Assembly (NCBI GenBank): GCA_963726825.1
Contig: CAVSDT010000002.1
Span: forward strand, 2,108,001 to 2,172,000
Direction of reading: 5' to 3'
DNA: 64,000 bases
Source of the DNA: DATLGB01 sp963726825
Lineage (GTDB): Bacteria > Actinomycetota > Thermoleophilia > Solirubrobacterales > Solirubrobacteraceae
The notes beneath the pieces were generated by a model that saw only the letters and a list, made by a program, of their open reading frames with translations, was not told where the DNA came from and ran no database searches. The first letter of the stretch is position 1, and every line of letters begins with the position of its first letter. Made by a program: the position numbers and the translations under genes. This document shows, piece by piece, positions 50,334 to 57,162 of the stretch.

Positions 50334-51575
50334 GTGAAGCTCCCCCACGGCAGCGGCGTCCAGCTGCACATCACCTCGCTCCCCTCCGGCCGCCTCGGCG
50401 ACGACGCCCGCGCCTTCGTCGACTGGCTGCAGGCCGCGGGGCAGTCGGTGTGGCAGCTGCTCCCCGTCAGCGTCCCGGACCCCTACGGCTCGCCCTACAA
50501 GTCGCCCTCGGCCTTCGCGGCGTCCCCCGCGCTGCTGGAGCACCCGGACGCGCCGGTGTCGGCCGCCGAGGCGGCGGCGTTCCGCGAGCAGGAGGCCTAC
50601 TGGGTCGCCTCGTGGGAGGCCCACGGCGGGGACCTGGCCGATCAGGTCCGCTTCTCGCGCGAGTGGGGCGCGCTGCGCGACTACGCCGCGGAGCGGGGCG
50701 TGGCGCTGATGGGGGACGTGCCCGTCTACGTCGCGCCCGGCTCGGCGGACGAGATCGCGTGGCCGGAGTTCTTCCGCTCCGACGCGGTCGCCGGCGTGCC
50801 GCCGGACGCCTACGCCGAGACGGGGCAGCTCTGGGGGAACCCCTTGTACCGGTGGGACGCCCTCGAGGCCGACGGCTTCACGTGGTGGATCGAGCGGCTG
50901 CGGCGCACGTTCTCCCTCTTCGACCTCGTCCGCCTCGACCACTTCCGCGGGTTCGTGGCCTACTGGGCGGTGCCGGCGCAGGACGAGACGGCCGAGAACG
51001 GGACGTGGGAGCCCGGCCCGGGCCGCAAGCTCTTCGATGCGGCGCAGGATGCGCTCGGCCCCCTGGCGGTCCTGGCGGAGGACCTCGGCGACATCGACGA
51101 GCCGGTCAACGCCCTGCGCCGCGCGCTCGGGTGGCCCGGGATGGCGGTGCTGCAGTTCGCCTTCGATCCCGACGAGGACGAGCCCGGCACGCACGATCCG
51201 GTCAACCAGGAGGCCAACCAGGTCGTCTACACGGGCACGCACGACAACGACACGGTGGCCGGCTGGTGGGCCGACAGCTCCCCGGCGCGCCGGGCGAAGG
51301 CGGTCGAGGCCTTCGACGCGGTGGGCGTGACGGCCGACCCGGCCGTCGAGCCCTCGTGGGCGATGATCGAGCTGGCCCTCGCCGCCCGCTGCGACCTGGC
51401 GATGATGCAGGCCCAGGACGTCCTCGGCCTCGGCTCGGAGGCGAGGATGAACGTCCCGGGCGTGCAGGGCGGCTCGTGGCGCTGGCGGATGGACCGGGGC
51501 GCGCTGACGCCGGAGCACGCGGCACGGCTGCGGGCGTTGACCGAGGCCGCCGGCCGCACCCCCAGAGGGACCTAA
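50334..51575 (+). CDS. malQ: 4-alpha-glucanotransferase
   Basis: A 413-residue GH77 amylomaltase. Motifs are GVQLHITSLPSGRLGDDA at the N-terminus, DPYGSPYKSPSAFA, GDVPVYVAPGSADE, LVRLDHFRGFVAYW (nucleophile Asp), LAEDLGDID (acid Glu) and YTGTHDNDTVAGWW. All catalytic elements are present, but it is shorter than the roughly 500-residue bacterial norm; it has no N-terminal extension. It reshuffles maltodextrins for the TreX-TreY-TreZ and GlgE routes. Start GTG 50334. Its TAA lies inside the left arm of a long hairpin. Confidence 0.92.
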   Translation: MKLPHGSGVQLHITSLPSGRLGDDARAFVDWLQAAGQSVWQLLPVSVPDPYGSPYKSPSAFAASPALLEHPDAPVSAAEAAAFREQEAYWVASWEAHGGDLADQVRFSREWGALRDYAAERGVALMGDVPVYVAPGSADEIAWPEFFRSDAVAGVPPDAYAETGQLWGNPLYRWDALEADGFTWWIERLRRTFSLFDLVRLDHFRGFVAYWAVPAQDETAENGTWEPGPGRKLFDAAQDALGPLAVLAEDLGDIDEPVNALRRALGWPGMAVLQFAFDPDEDEPGTHDPVNQEANQVVYTGTHDNDTVAGWWADSSPARRAKAVEAFDAVGVTADPAVEPSWAMIELALAARCDLAMMQAQDVLGLGSEARMNVPGVQGGSWRWRMDRGALTPEHAARLRALTEAAGRTPRGT

Positions 51576-51621
51576 AGTCGCGTTTCTGTCGCTGGAGCAG
51601 CAGAAACGCGCCTTTAGGTCC
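51568..51621. terminator. Long hairpin at the end of malQ
   Basis: Two 21-nt arms (51568-51588 and 51601-51621) pair with one mismatch around a 12-nt loop. The left arm starts GGACCTAAAG and holds the malQ stop codon. There is no U-run on either side, so it is not a classical intrinsic terminator, yet the position between convergent genes fits a bidirectional terminator or mRNA-end protector. Confidence 0.6.
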
Positions 51622-51635
51622 GGGCGGGTGGCGCG

Positions 51636-51809
51636 TCAGGAGTCCTCGGCGGGCTCGTCGGCGGGTGCCGGCGGCTCCACGCGGTCGCGCATCTCGCGGG
51701 CGCGGTCCTCGATCCGGTCCGGGCCGGCCTCGGTGGGCTCGGGCTCCGGGCGATCCTCGCGGCGGCGAAGCTCCTCGCGGACGCGGCTGGTTCTCGGGCC
51801 TTGGGACAT
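51636..51809 (-). CDS. Small hydrophilic protein
   Basis: A 57-residue charged, proline-rich protein with alternating Arg/Glu (REELRRREDRPEPEPTE) and no hydrophobic segment; probably disordered. No family recognised. Support for a real gene is a TAGCGT box 7 nt before the ATG and a hairpin just past the stop. It converges on malQ. Confidence 0.45.
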   Translation of the reverse strand: MSQGPRTSRVREELRRREDRPEPEPTEAGPDRIEDRAREMRDRVEPPAPADEPAEDS

Positions 51810-51816
51810 CCCCCCG

Positions 51817-51822
51817 ACGCTA
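51817..51822 (-). promoter_or_regulatory. Candidate -10 box, leaderless type
   Basis: TAGCGT on the minus strand, 7 nt before ATG 51809; the identical hexamer and spacing precede the genes at 52710 and 56212. Confidence 0.4.
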
Positions 51823-51889
51823 ACCCGCGCCACGCCGACCCGATCCAGCACCGGTCAGCGGCCGCGTGCGTCCTAGAACGTGTCCCGAG

Positions 51890-52576
51890 ATGAACGGCAC
51901 CCGCGGCATCGTCGCGCTCGGCGACTCCATCACCCGCGGCCGCGGCGGCGCCCCGGCGCTCGGCGTGCACCCGCAGTCCTGGGTGCTGTGGCTCGCCGAG
52001 GCGATGGATCTGCCCGTGCTCAACCTCGCCGTCGACGGTGCGAGAGCCCCCGACCTCGTCCGTGACCAGCTGCCCCGCGTGACCGGGGCGTGGGACCTCG
52101 CCGCGCTGCACATCGGCGCCAACGACGCGCGCGGGACCCTCGACGGCGCGGCGTTCGAGGCGGACGTCGTCACGCTCCTCGGGCGGCTCGCCGCGGCCGC
52201 GACGCACGTGCTCGTCCTCACCGTGCCGCTCGATCTCGGCCGCCCGCCCGCCGGCCACGACGTCGTCACCGCCGACGCCGCGCTGCGCCGCCAGGCCGCC
52301 GCCCACGGCGCGATCGTCTGCGGCCTCGAGGACCTGCGCGGCCCCCGCGTCATGCTGCCCGACGCCGTCCACCCCACCGCTCCCGGGATGGTCGCGATCG
52401 CCGAGCGGGCCGCGGGCGCCCTGCGCGCCGCGGGCGTCGAGGTCCCGGGCAGCCCGGCCGACGCGGCGGGCGAGCGCACGGATCTCGCGGCCCGGGTGCG
52501 CTACGGCGCGTGGTGGACGCGCCAGCTGGCGCGCGACCACCGCCGCCGGATCACCGAGCGACGCGCGGCGGGGTGA
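51890..52576 (+). CDS. SGNH/GDSL-type hydrolase
   Basis: A 228-residue hydrolase. Block I is IVALGDSITRGRGG with the nucleophile Ser14, block II Gly is in NLAVDGARA, block III is LHIGANDARG with the oxyanion Asn, and block V is LPDAVHPTAPG with the Asp-x2-His dyad. It is an esterase or lipase-like enzyme without signal peptide, so it probably acts inside the cell. Block order and length are typical. A TAGAAC hexamer lies 10 nt before the ATG. The stop is directly followed by dispersed repeat copy C. Confidence 0.85.
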   Translation: MNGTRGIVALGDSITRGRGGAPALGVHPQSWVLWLAEAMDLPVLNLAVDGARAPDLVRDQLPRVTGAWDLAALHIGANDARGTLDGAAFEADVVTLLGRLAAAATHVLVLTVPLDLGRPPAGHDVVTADAALRRQAAAHGAIVCGLEDLRGPRVMLPDAVHPTAPGMVAIAERAAGALRAAGVEVPGSPADAAGERTDLAARVRYGAWWTRQLARDHRRRITERRAAG

Positions 52577-52670
52577 CCGGCGAACCAGCTCCGAGCGTCC
52601 CCTGCCGCGGCCGGGTGCTGGCTGATCACGTCATGACGGTGCCGGTGGGCGCCGGCGGGTTGGGGTGGGG
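52577..52670 (+). repeat. Dispersed intergenic repeat, copy C
   Basis: It begins CCGGCGAACCAGCTCCGA, identical to copy B, then GGGTGCTGG, GTCATGACGGTG, and GGTGGGCGCCGGCGGG with a T/G-rich tail. It lies in the 133-bp gap between the SGNH gene and the hexapeptide gene, 51 kb from the other copies. Confidence 0.7.
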
Positions 52671-52696
52671 GTCGGGGTGGCGGGCAGGCCGGCGGA

Positions 52697-52702
52697 TAGC
52701 GT
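52697..52702 (+). promoter_or_regulatory. Candidate -10 box, leaderless type
   Basis: TAGCGT, 7 nt before ATG 52710, just downstream of repeat copy C. Confidence 0.4.
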
Positions 52703-52709
52703 GCTGGCC

Positions 52710-53291
52710 ATGTCCCGGCAGCCGGACACGCCAGCGCCCCCCGCGCCGCGGATGCGGCTGCAGCCCCCGTGGGACGCGGCCGCCGCCGCCCCGCCGAGCG
52801 CCCCGGTCCCGGCGGGGCTGACCTTCCTCCACCGCTGGCGCGCCCTGCGGCTCGTCGGCCGGCGCGGCGTCGAGGTCGAGGGAACGCCCGTGATCGGTCG
52901 CGGCGTGCGGATCGAGGTCGCGCCCGGCGCGCGGCTGACGCTCGGCGCCGGCTGCGTGCTCCACGACGGCTGCCGCCTCCACGTGCGGGGCGGGACGCTG
53001 TCGATCGGCGCCGGCGCGGTGCTCGGAGCGCGCTGCGCCCTCGTCGTCCACGCCGACGTGAGCCTCGGCGACGGCTGCCGGCTCGGCGACGGCGTCGTCT
53101 GCCACGACGCGCTCCCCGTCCACGCCGATCCGGAGCGTCCGACCCGCGCCCAGGGGATCCGCACCGCGCCGATCGCCATCGGCTCGAAGGCCCGCATCGG
53201 CCCGGGCGTCGTGCTCGAGGCCGGCGCCACCGTGCCCCCGCAGACCGCGGTCGCCGCCCACCGCGTGCTCCACGCCCCCGTCGCCCGATGA
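52710..53291 (+). CDS. Hexapeptide-repeat (left-handed beta-helix) protein
   Basis: A 193-residue protein. After a Pro/Ala-rich N-terminus (1-35) come hexapeptide turns: VIGRGVRIEVAPGARLTLGAGC, LSIGAGAVLGARCAL, VSLGDGCRLGDGV and IGSKARIGPGVVLEAGATV. Such coils form trimeric acyltransferases (for example sugar O-acetyltransferases) or carbonic anhydrases; the region HDALPVHADPERP carries the His and Asp that could be catalytic. Substrate unknown. It is coupled to the next gene by an ATGA overlap. Confidence 0.75.
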   Translation: MSRQPDTPAPPAPRMRLQPPWDAAAAAPPSAPVPAGLTFLHRWRALRLVGRRGVEVEGTPVIGRGVRIEVAPGARLTLGAGCVLHDGCRLHVRGGTLSIGAGAVLGARCALVVHADVSLGDGCRLGDGVVCHDALPVHADPERPTRAQGIRTAPIAIGSKARIGPGVVLEAGATVPPQTAVAAHRVLHAPVAR

Positions 53292-54208
53292 GCACCGTCG
53301 ACGTCGCGGCGCTCCCCTGCGCGGAGCGCGGGATCGCCCTGGGGGAGCCCCTGGGCGGGACCGCGCCGGCCGAGCGGGGGGTGCTCGTCGTCGAGCAGCC
53401 CGGGCCGTGGGGGCGCGACGCCGTGTCCGAGAGCGGCCTGCGACCGCTGGCCGGCGAGCTCGAGGCCGCCGCCGAACGGGCGGGGCTCAAGCTGCTCGTC
53501 GTGCGCCGGGGGACGCGCCGCTACGACGTGTCCGCCGGAAGAAGCGCCTGGGTCGCCGGGTTCGAGCCGGGCGCGCGCTTCCTCGAGCACCTCAGGGTGG
53601 CCGACCCGCGGGAGCTGCTCGCCCTCCCGCTCTCGCCCGACCGCCCCACCGGCGCGGGGGAGCGCGTCGAGGCGCCGCTGCTGCTCGCGTGCACCCACTC
53701 GACCCGCGACGCGTGCTGCGCGCGGCTCGGTCTCCCCCTCGCACGGGCGCTGGCGGCGACGGGCACGCCCACGTGGCATTGCTCACACCTCGGTGGGCAC
53801 CGCTTCGCCCCGACCATGGCCGTCCTCCCCCACGGCCTGTGGCTCGGCCGCGTCGGCGCGGGCCAGGCCGCCGGCGTCGTCGCGACCGTCGCCGCCGGGC
53901 GCGTCCCGCTCGCGCACCTGCGCGGGCGTGCCGGGGTGGCGCCTGCCGCCCAGGTGGCCGAGATCGCCGTGCGGGCGCGCACCGGGCTGGACGGGCTCGA
54001 CGACGTGCGGGTGACGGGGTCGGCCGCGGGTGCCGTGACCCTCGCGGACGCGACCGGCCGGGAGTGGACCGCAAGCGTCGCGCACGAGCCCACCGGGGTC
54101 GTGCGCGCGGTGTCCTGCGGGCCCGGCTCCAAGCGCGAGGATCCGGGCCGCTGGAGCGTGAGCCTGGCGCCGGGTCACGCCGGTGCCGGACCTAGACTGG
54201 ACTCATGA
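53288..54208 (+). CDS. Sucrase/ferredoxin-like protein
   Basis: A 306-residue protein of the sucrase/ferredoxin-like (thioredoxin-fold ferredoxin-related) family. The signature CTHSTRDACCARLGLPLARA and WHCSHLGGHRFAPTMAVLPHG are complete, with the Cys and His residues that can hold a [2Fe-2S] cluster; VLPHGLWLGR closes the motif. Related eukaryotic Aim32/Apd1 proteins bind such a cluster. In bacteria the role is unknown, and an electron-transfer function is inference. It ends in an ATGA overlap with the small paralogue gene. Confidence 0.8.
   Translation: MSTVDVAALPCAERGIALGEPLGGTAPAERGVLVVEQPGPWGRDAVSESGLRPLAGELEAAAERAGLKLLVVRRGTRRYDVSAGRSAWVAGFEPGARFLEHLRVADPRELLALPLSPDRPTGAGERVEAPLLLACTHSTRDACCARLGLPLARALAATGTPTWHCSHLGGHRFAPTMAVLPHGLWLGRVGAGQAAGVVATVAAGRVPLAHLRGRAGVAPAAQVAEIAVRARTGLDGLDDVRVTGSAAGAVTLADATGREWTASVAHEPTGVVRAVSCGPGSKREDPGRWSVSLAPGHAGAGPRLDS
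54193..54198 (+). promoter_or_regulatory. Candidate -10 box, leaderless type
   Basis: TAGACT, 6 nt before ATG 54205, inside the last codons of the upstream gene. Confidence 0.35.
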
Positions 54209-54480
54209 ACAGCGAACGAGCCACCGCCTACGGACGGGTCGTCGCGACGATCGAGGACCTCGGCGCAGCGAAGCTGCAGCCCGAGGAGGTCGAGCGCCTG
54301 CGGGAGGCCTCAGACACCCTGTTGTTCTCCGAGAGCATCGACGCGCCGGGCGCGCGCGAGGCCCTCGAGAGCACCGAGGACCTCTGCCACCACCTGGTGG
54401 AGAGCGGTCGCTGGACGGAGGAGCGCGCCCAGCGCCTCTCCGACGACGTCTCGGCCTGCGGGCCGCTCGCCGCCGTCTAG
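54205..54480 (+). CDS. Small conserved protein, paralogue of the gene at 31743
   Basis: A 91-residue acidic helical protein. It shares MNxERAxxYGRV, the central AAKLQPEEVERLREASDTLLF, SGRWTEERAQRLSDD and the terminal SACGP with the gene at 31743-32042. The two differ mainly in the middle loop. Function unknown. It overlaps the sucrase/ferredoxin-like gene by 4 bp but also has its own candidate -10 box. Confidence 0.7.
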   Translation: MNSERATAYGRVVATIEDLGAAKLQPEEVERLREASDTLLFSESIDAPGAREALESTEDLCHHLVESGRWTEERAQRLSDDVSACGPLAAV

Positions 54481-54483
54481 CGG

Positions 54484-55614
54484 CTAGGAGGACTTCACCA
54501 GGTCGCGCGCGGGCTCGATGCCCCAGCGCGCGGCCACCGCGCCGAGCCGCTCGTCGAGCGGCCAGCGGTCCGCCTTGACCTCGGCCTCGTCGGGCACCCC
54601 GCCCTTCAGCGTCATCGACCCGTGGTTGTCGCCGATCGCGCGGAGCTCATCGACCTCGGCGTCGGAGAGCACGACGTGCGGCGACACCGCGGCGAGCTCC
54701 GCGCGCTTGACCTCGACCGGCTTGGCGTCCGCGCCGGCCTCCTGGATCAGCGTCGGCGCCACGCAGGCGACCGCCGCGTGCGCGAGGTTCCACTGGCACG
54801 CCAGCTGCAGCATCGTCAGGCCGTGGCGCTCGGCGATCGGCCGCATGGCCGCGAACTTCGAGCGCCCGCGCTCGACCCAGCCGTCAGGACGGAAGCGGCG
54901 GTGGTCGTACGGGGGGAACTCGTGGCCCTCGAGCACGTCGTCGTGGAAGAGCCCGCCGTAGTCGACGACGCGCGTGATCACCGCGACGTCGTGGCGCGCG
55001 GCGGCGTCCAGCGCGAGCTCACCCGGCCACGGCTCGAGCGGGTTGAGGATCAGCATCGCCCAGTCGATCCGGTCGCCGAAGGTCTCGAGGCAGTCGATCA
55101 CGTCGAGCGTGAAGCCGTTCGCGGGCCCGGGCGCGATGCCGATCCGGTTCGTGAGCCCCTCGTCGCGCAGGGCGGCCATCGCGTCCCACACCGTCTCGCT
55201 CGTGTAGCCCGTCCGGTCGGGGTTGTGCAGCAGCAGGCCGTCGAAGCGGTCCACGCCGAGGCGCTCGAGCGACTGCTCCGCGGCCATGCGCACGTAGTCG
55301 GCGTAGCCCTCCGGCCCGCGCAGGCGCGGATCCGTGAAGCGCGGGAAGCCCTTCGCGCCCTCGCGCTCGCCCGTGTAGAAGTCGTGCCCGATCGCGCCGA
55401 CGAGGCAGTAGGCGTCGCGCTCGACGCCCGCCAGCGCCGAGCCGAGCAGCGTGTCGGCCTCCCCCGCGCCGTAGGCGTCGGCGGTCAGCACCGTCCCGAT
55501 CCCGCCGCCGGGCGTCACCAGCGCCTCCAGGCGCGCGTCGTCGAGCGGCTCCCCGAAGTGCATGAAGCGGCCACCGCTCCAGGTGCCGACAGCGGTGTGG
55601 GTCAGATCGGCCAT
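54484..55614 (-). CDS. Aldo/keto reductase
   Basis: A 376-residue NADPH-dependent AKR-fold protein. The barrel start VGTWSGGRFMHFGEPL, the catalytic Asp/Tyr strand VLTADAYGAGEADTLLG (Asp-x4-Tyr region), Lys/His elements AIGHDFYTG and LLLHNPD, and the C-terminal cofactor part ACQWNLAHAAVACV are visible. It is longer than classical AKRs by about 50 residues and ends in a domain with VPDEAEVKADRWPLDERL. Substrate unknown. TACCGT lies 7 nt before ATG 55614. Confidence 0.8.
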   Translation of the reverse strand: MADLTHTAVGTWSGGRFMHFGEPLDDARLEALVTPGGGIGTVLTADAYGAGEADTLLGSALAGVERDAYCLVGAIGHDFYTGEREGAKGFPRFTDPRLRGPEGYADYVRMAAEQSLERLGVDRFDGLLLHNPDRTGYTSETVWDAMAALRDEGLTNRIGIAPGPANGFTLDVIDCLETFGDRIDWAMLILNPLEPWPGELALDAAARHDVAVITRVVDYGGLFHDDVLEGHEFPPYDHRRFRPDGWVERGRSKFAAMRPIAERHGLTMLQLACQWNLAHAAVACVAPTLIQEAGADAKPVEVKRAELAAVSPHVVLSDAEVDELRAIGDNHGSMTLKGGVPDEAEVKADRWPLDERLGAVAARWGIEPARDLVKSS

Positions 55615-55621
55615 GGCCCGC

Positions 55622-55627
55622 ACGGTA
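55622..55627 (-). promoter_or_regulatory. Candidate -10 box, leaderless type
   Basis: TACCGT on the minus strand, 7 nt before ATG 55614. Confidence 0.4.
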
Positions 55628-55642
55628 CGGCCCGCGCGGCGT

Positions 55643-56140
55643 TCAACGGCGCCGTGCCCGCCGCCGCGCATCGGCGGGCGCCAGCGGCAGCGGCGAGACG
55701 GACTTGAGCACCTCGAGGCGCAGCAGCGTCGTGATCCGCTGCGCCCCGCCCTTGGAGGACAGCTGCAGCTGCACCTGCTGCAGCTCGGCCACCGTATGCG
55801 CGACGACGCTCATCAGCACGTCCGTCTCCCCGCCGATCCAGTCGGCCCACAGGATCTGATCGATCCCCTCGACGACCGTGCGCAGCCGGTCGTGCGTCGC
55901 CTGGTCGTGGCGCCCGATCGTGACCGTGAGGTAGACCATCAGCGGGAAGCCGAGCGCCTCGGGGTCGAGCTCGGCGGTCACGCGCCGGATCACGCCCGTG
56001 TCCTTGAGCCGGCGGATGCGGTGCAGCGTCGCCGCGGGCGACAGGCCGGCGACCCGGGCGAGGTCGACGTTCGTGCGATCGGCGTCACGCTCGAGCTCGG
56101 CTGCCAGCCGGATGTCAACATCGTCAAGTTCGACGGCCAT
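55643..56140 (-). CDS. Lrp/AsnC-family transcriptional regulator
   Basis: A 165-residue Lrp/AsnC regulator. The N-terminal helix-turn-helix is LDDVDIRLAAELERDADRTNVDLARVAGLSPAATLHRIRRL, split here by function: helices 2-3 include DLARVAGLSPAA. The ligand-binding RAM domain follows with MVYLTVTIGRHDQ and ADWIGGETDVLMSVVA. Such regulators sense amino acids. It is divergent from an EamA exporter gene, the usual layout for an Lrp regulator controlling its neighbour. Start 56140 is used; ATG 56152 is possible. Confidence 0.88.
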   Translation of the reverse strand: MAVELDDVDIRLAAELERDADRTNVDLARVAGLSPAATLHRIRRLKDTGVIRRVTAELDPEALGFPLMVYLTVTIGRHDQATHDRLRTVVEGIDQILWADWIGGETDVLMSVVAHTVAELQQVQLQLSSKGGAQRITTLLRLEVLKSVSPLPLAPADARRRARRR

Positions 56141-56198
56141 CTCACGCAACATCGTTGCACAGACGGCGGGTCAACAGCGGATATCGTCGGTGCAGACC

Positions 56199-56204
56199 TA
56201 GCGT
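56199..56204 (+). promoter_or_regulatory. Candidate -10 box of the exporter gene
   Basis: TAGCGT, 7 nt before ATG 56212. The 71-bp region between the divergent starts also holds TTGACC (a -35-like hexamer on the minus strand) and is the likely Lrp operator region. Confidence 0.45.
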
Positions 56205-56211
56205 CAGCCGC

Positions 56212-57078
56212 ATGCGTCGTGCCCTGTTCGCCCTCTCCGTCGCCGGCCTCACCTGGGGTCTGACCGTGCCGCTGTCCAAGGTCGTCCTCCACTGGCTGGA
56301 CCCCGCCTGGACGACCGTCCTGCGCTTCGGGATCGCCGCACCGCTGCTGGCCCTGTTCGCCCGCGGCAGGCTGCGGGCGGCCGCGACGCCGGCCGTCGCC
56401 GCGTGGGGCGCCGTCGGCTTCGGCGTCGTGATCGTCCTGCAGAACATCGGCATCGAACGCACGAGCGTCACCCACGCCGCGATGATCCTCGGCGCCGTCC
56501 CGATCCTCGTCGCGCTCGTGGCCGCCGCGATCGGGCGTGGGAACGCGACGCCCGTCGCGTGGATCGGCTTCGCCGTCGCCCTCGGCGGCATCGGGCTCGT
56601 GGCCGGCGCGGGCGGCTCCTCGTCGCCCAGCGGCGACGTGCTGATCCTCGTCTCCGCCGTCCTCTCGGCGGCGACCATCGTCGCCCAGACCCGCCTGCTG
56701 GAGGGTCGCGACCCCGTCGCCGTGACGGCCGTGCAGATGGCGGGCGCCGCGGTGGCCACGCTGCCCCTCGCGCTGCTGGCCGGCGACCTCCCCACCCACG
56801 GGCCCTCCACCCACCAGCTCGGCGCGGCCCTGACCCTCGTCACCGTCGGCTCCGTCGTCCCCTTCTCCCTCTACGCGTGGGGGCAGGCGCGCGTGCGCGC
56901 GGAGGTGGCAGGGGCCTTCGTCAACCTCGAGCCGCTCGTCGGGACGGCCCTCGGCGCGCTCGTCTTCCACGACCCGTTCGGGCCGACCGGCCTCGCGGGC
57001 GCCGCCGCCATCCTCGCCGGGATCGCGCTCAGCGCGCTGCCCTCGGACGTCGTCATGAGGCGTCGCCAGCTAGGTTGA
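56212..57078 (+). CDS. EamA/DMT-family transporter
   Basis: A 288-residue protein with ten hydrophobic helices in two EamA repeats. The first begins FALSVAGLTWGLTVPLSKVV; FGVVIVLQNIGIERTSVTHAA is the conserved end of helix 3-4. The second repeat has GQARVRAEVAGAFVNLEPLVGTALGAL, the typical EamA motif with NLEP. Together with the divergent Lrp gene it is probably an amino acid or metabolite exporter under Lrp control. Confidence 0.87.
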   Translation: MRRALFALSVAGLTWGLTVPLSKVVLHWLDPAWTTVLRFGIAAPLLALFARGRLRAAATPAVAAWGAVGFGVVIVLQNIGIERTSVTHAAMILGAVPILVALVAAAIGRGNATPVAWIGFAVALGGIGLVAGAGGSSSPSGDVLILVSAVLSAATIVAQTRLLEGRDPVAVTAVQMAGAAVATLPLALLAGDLPTHGPSTHQLGAALTLVTVGSVVPFSLYAWGQARVRAEVAGAFVNLEPLVGTALGALVFHDPFGPTGLAGAAAILAGIALSALPSDVVMRRRQLG

Positions 57079-57162
57079 CGGGTACCACGTCTCCGTCCGG
57101 CCTTGGACGCCCTCGTCAAGTTCCGTGTGTGACACGCCGATGCCGCTCCCGAGCGCCGCGCC

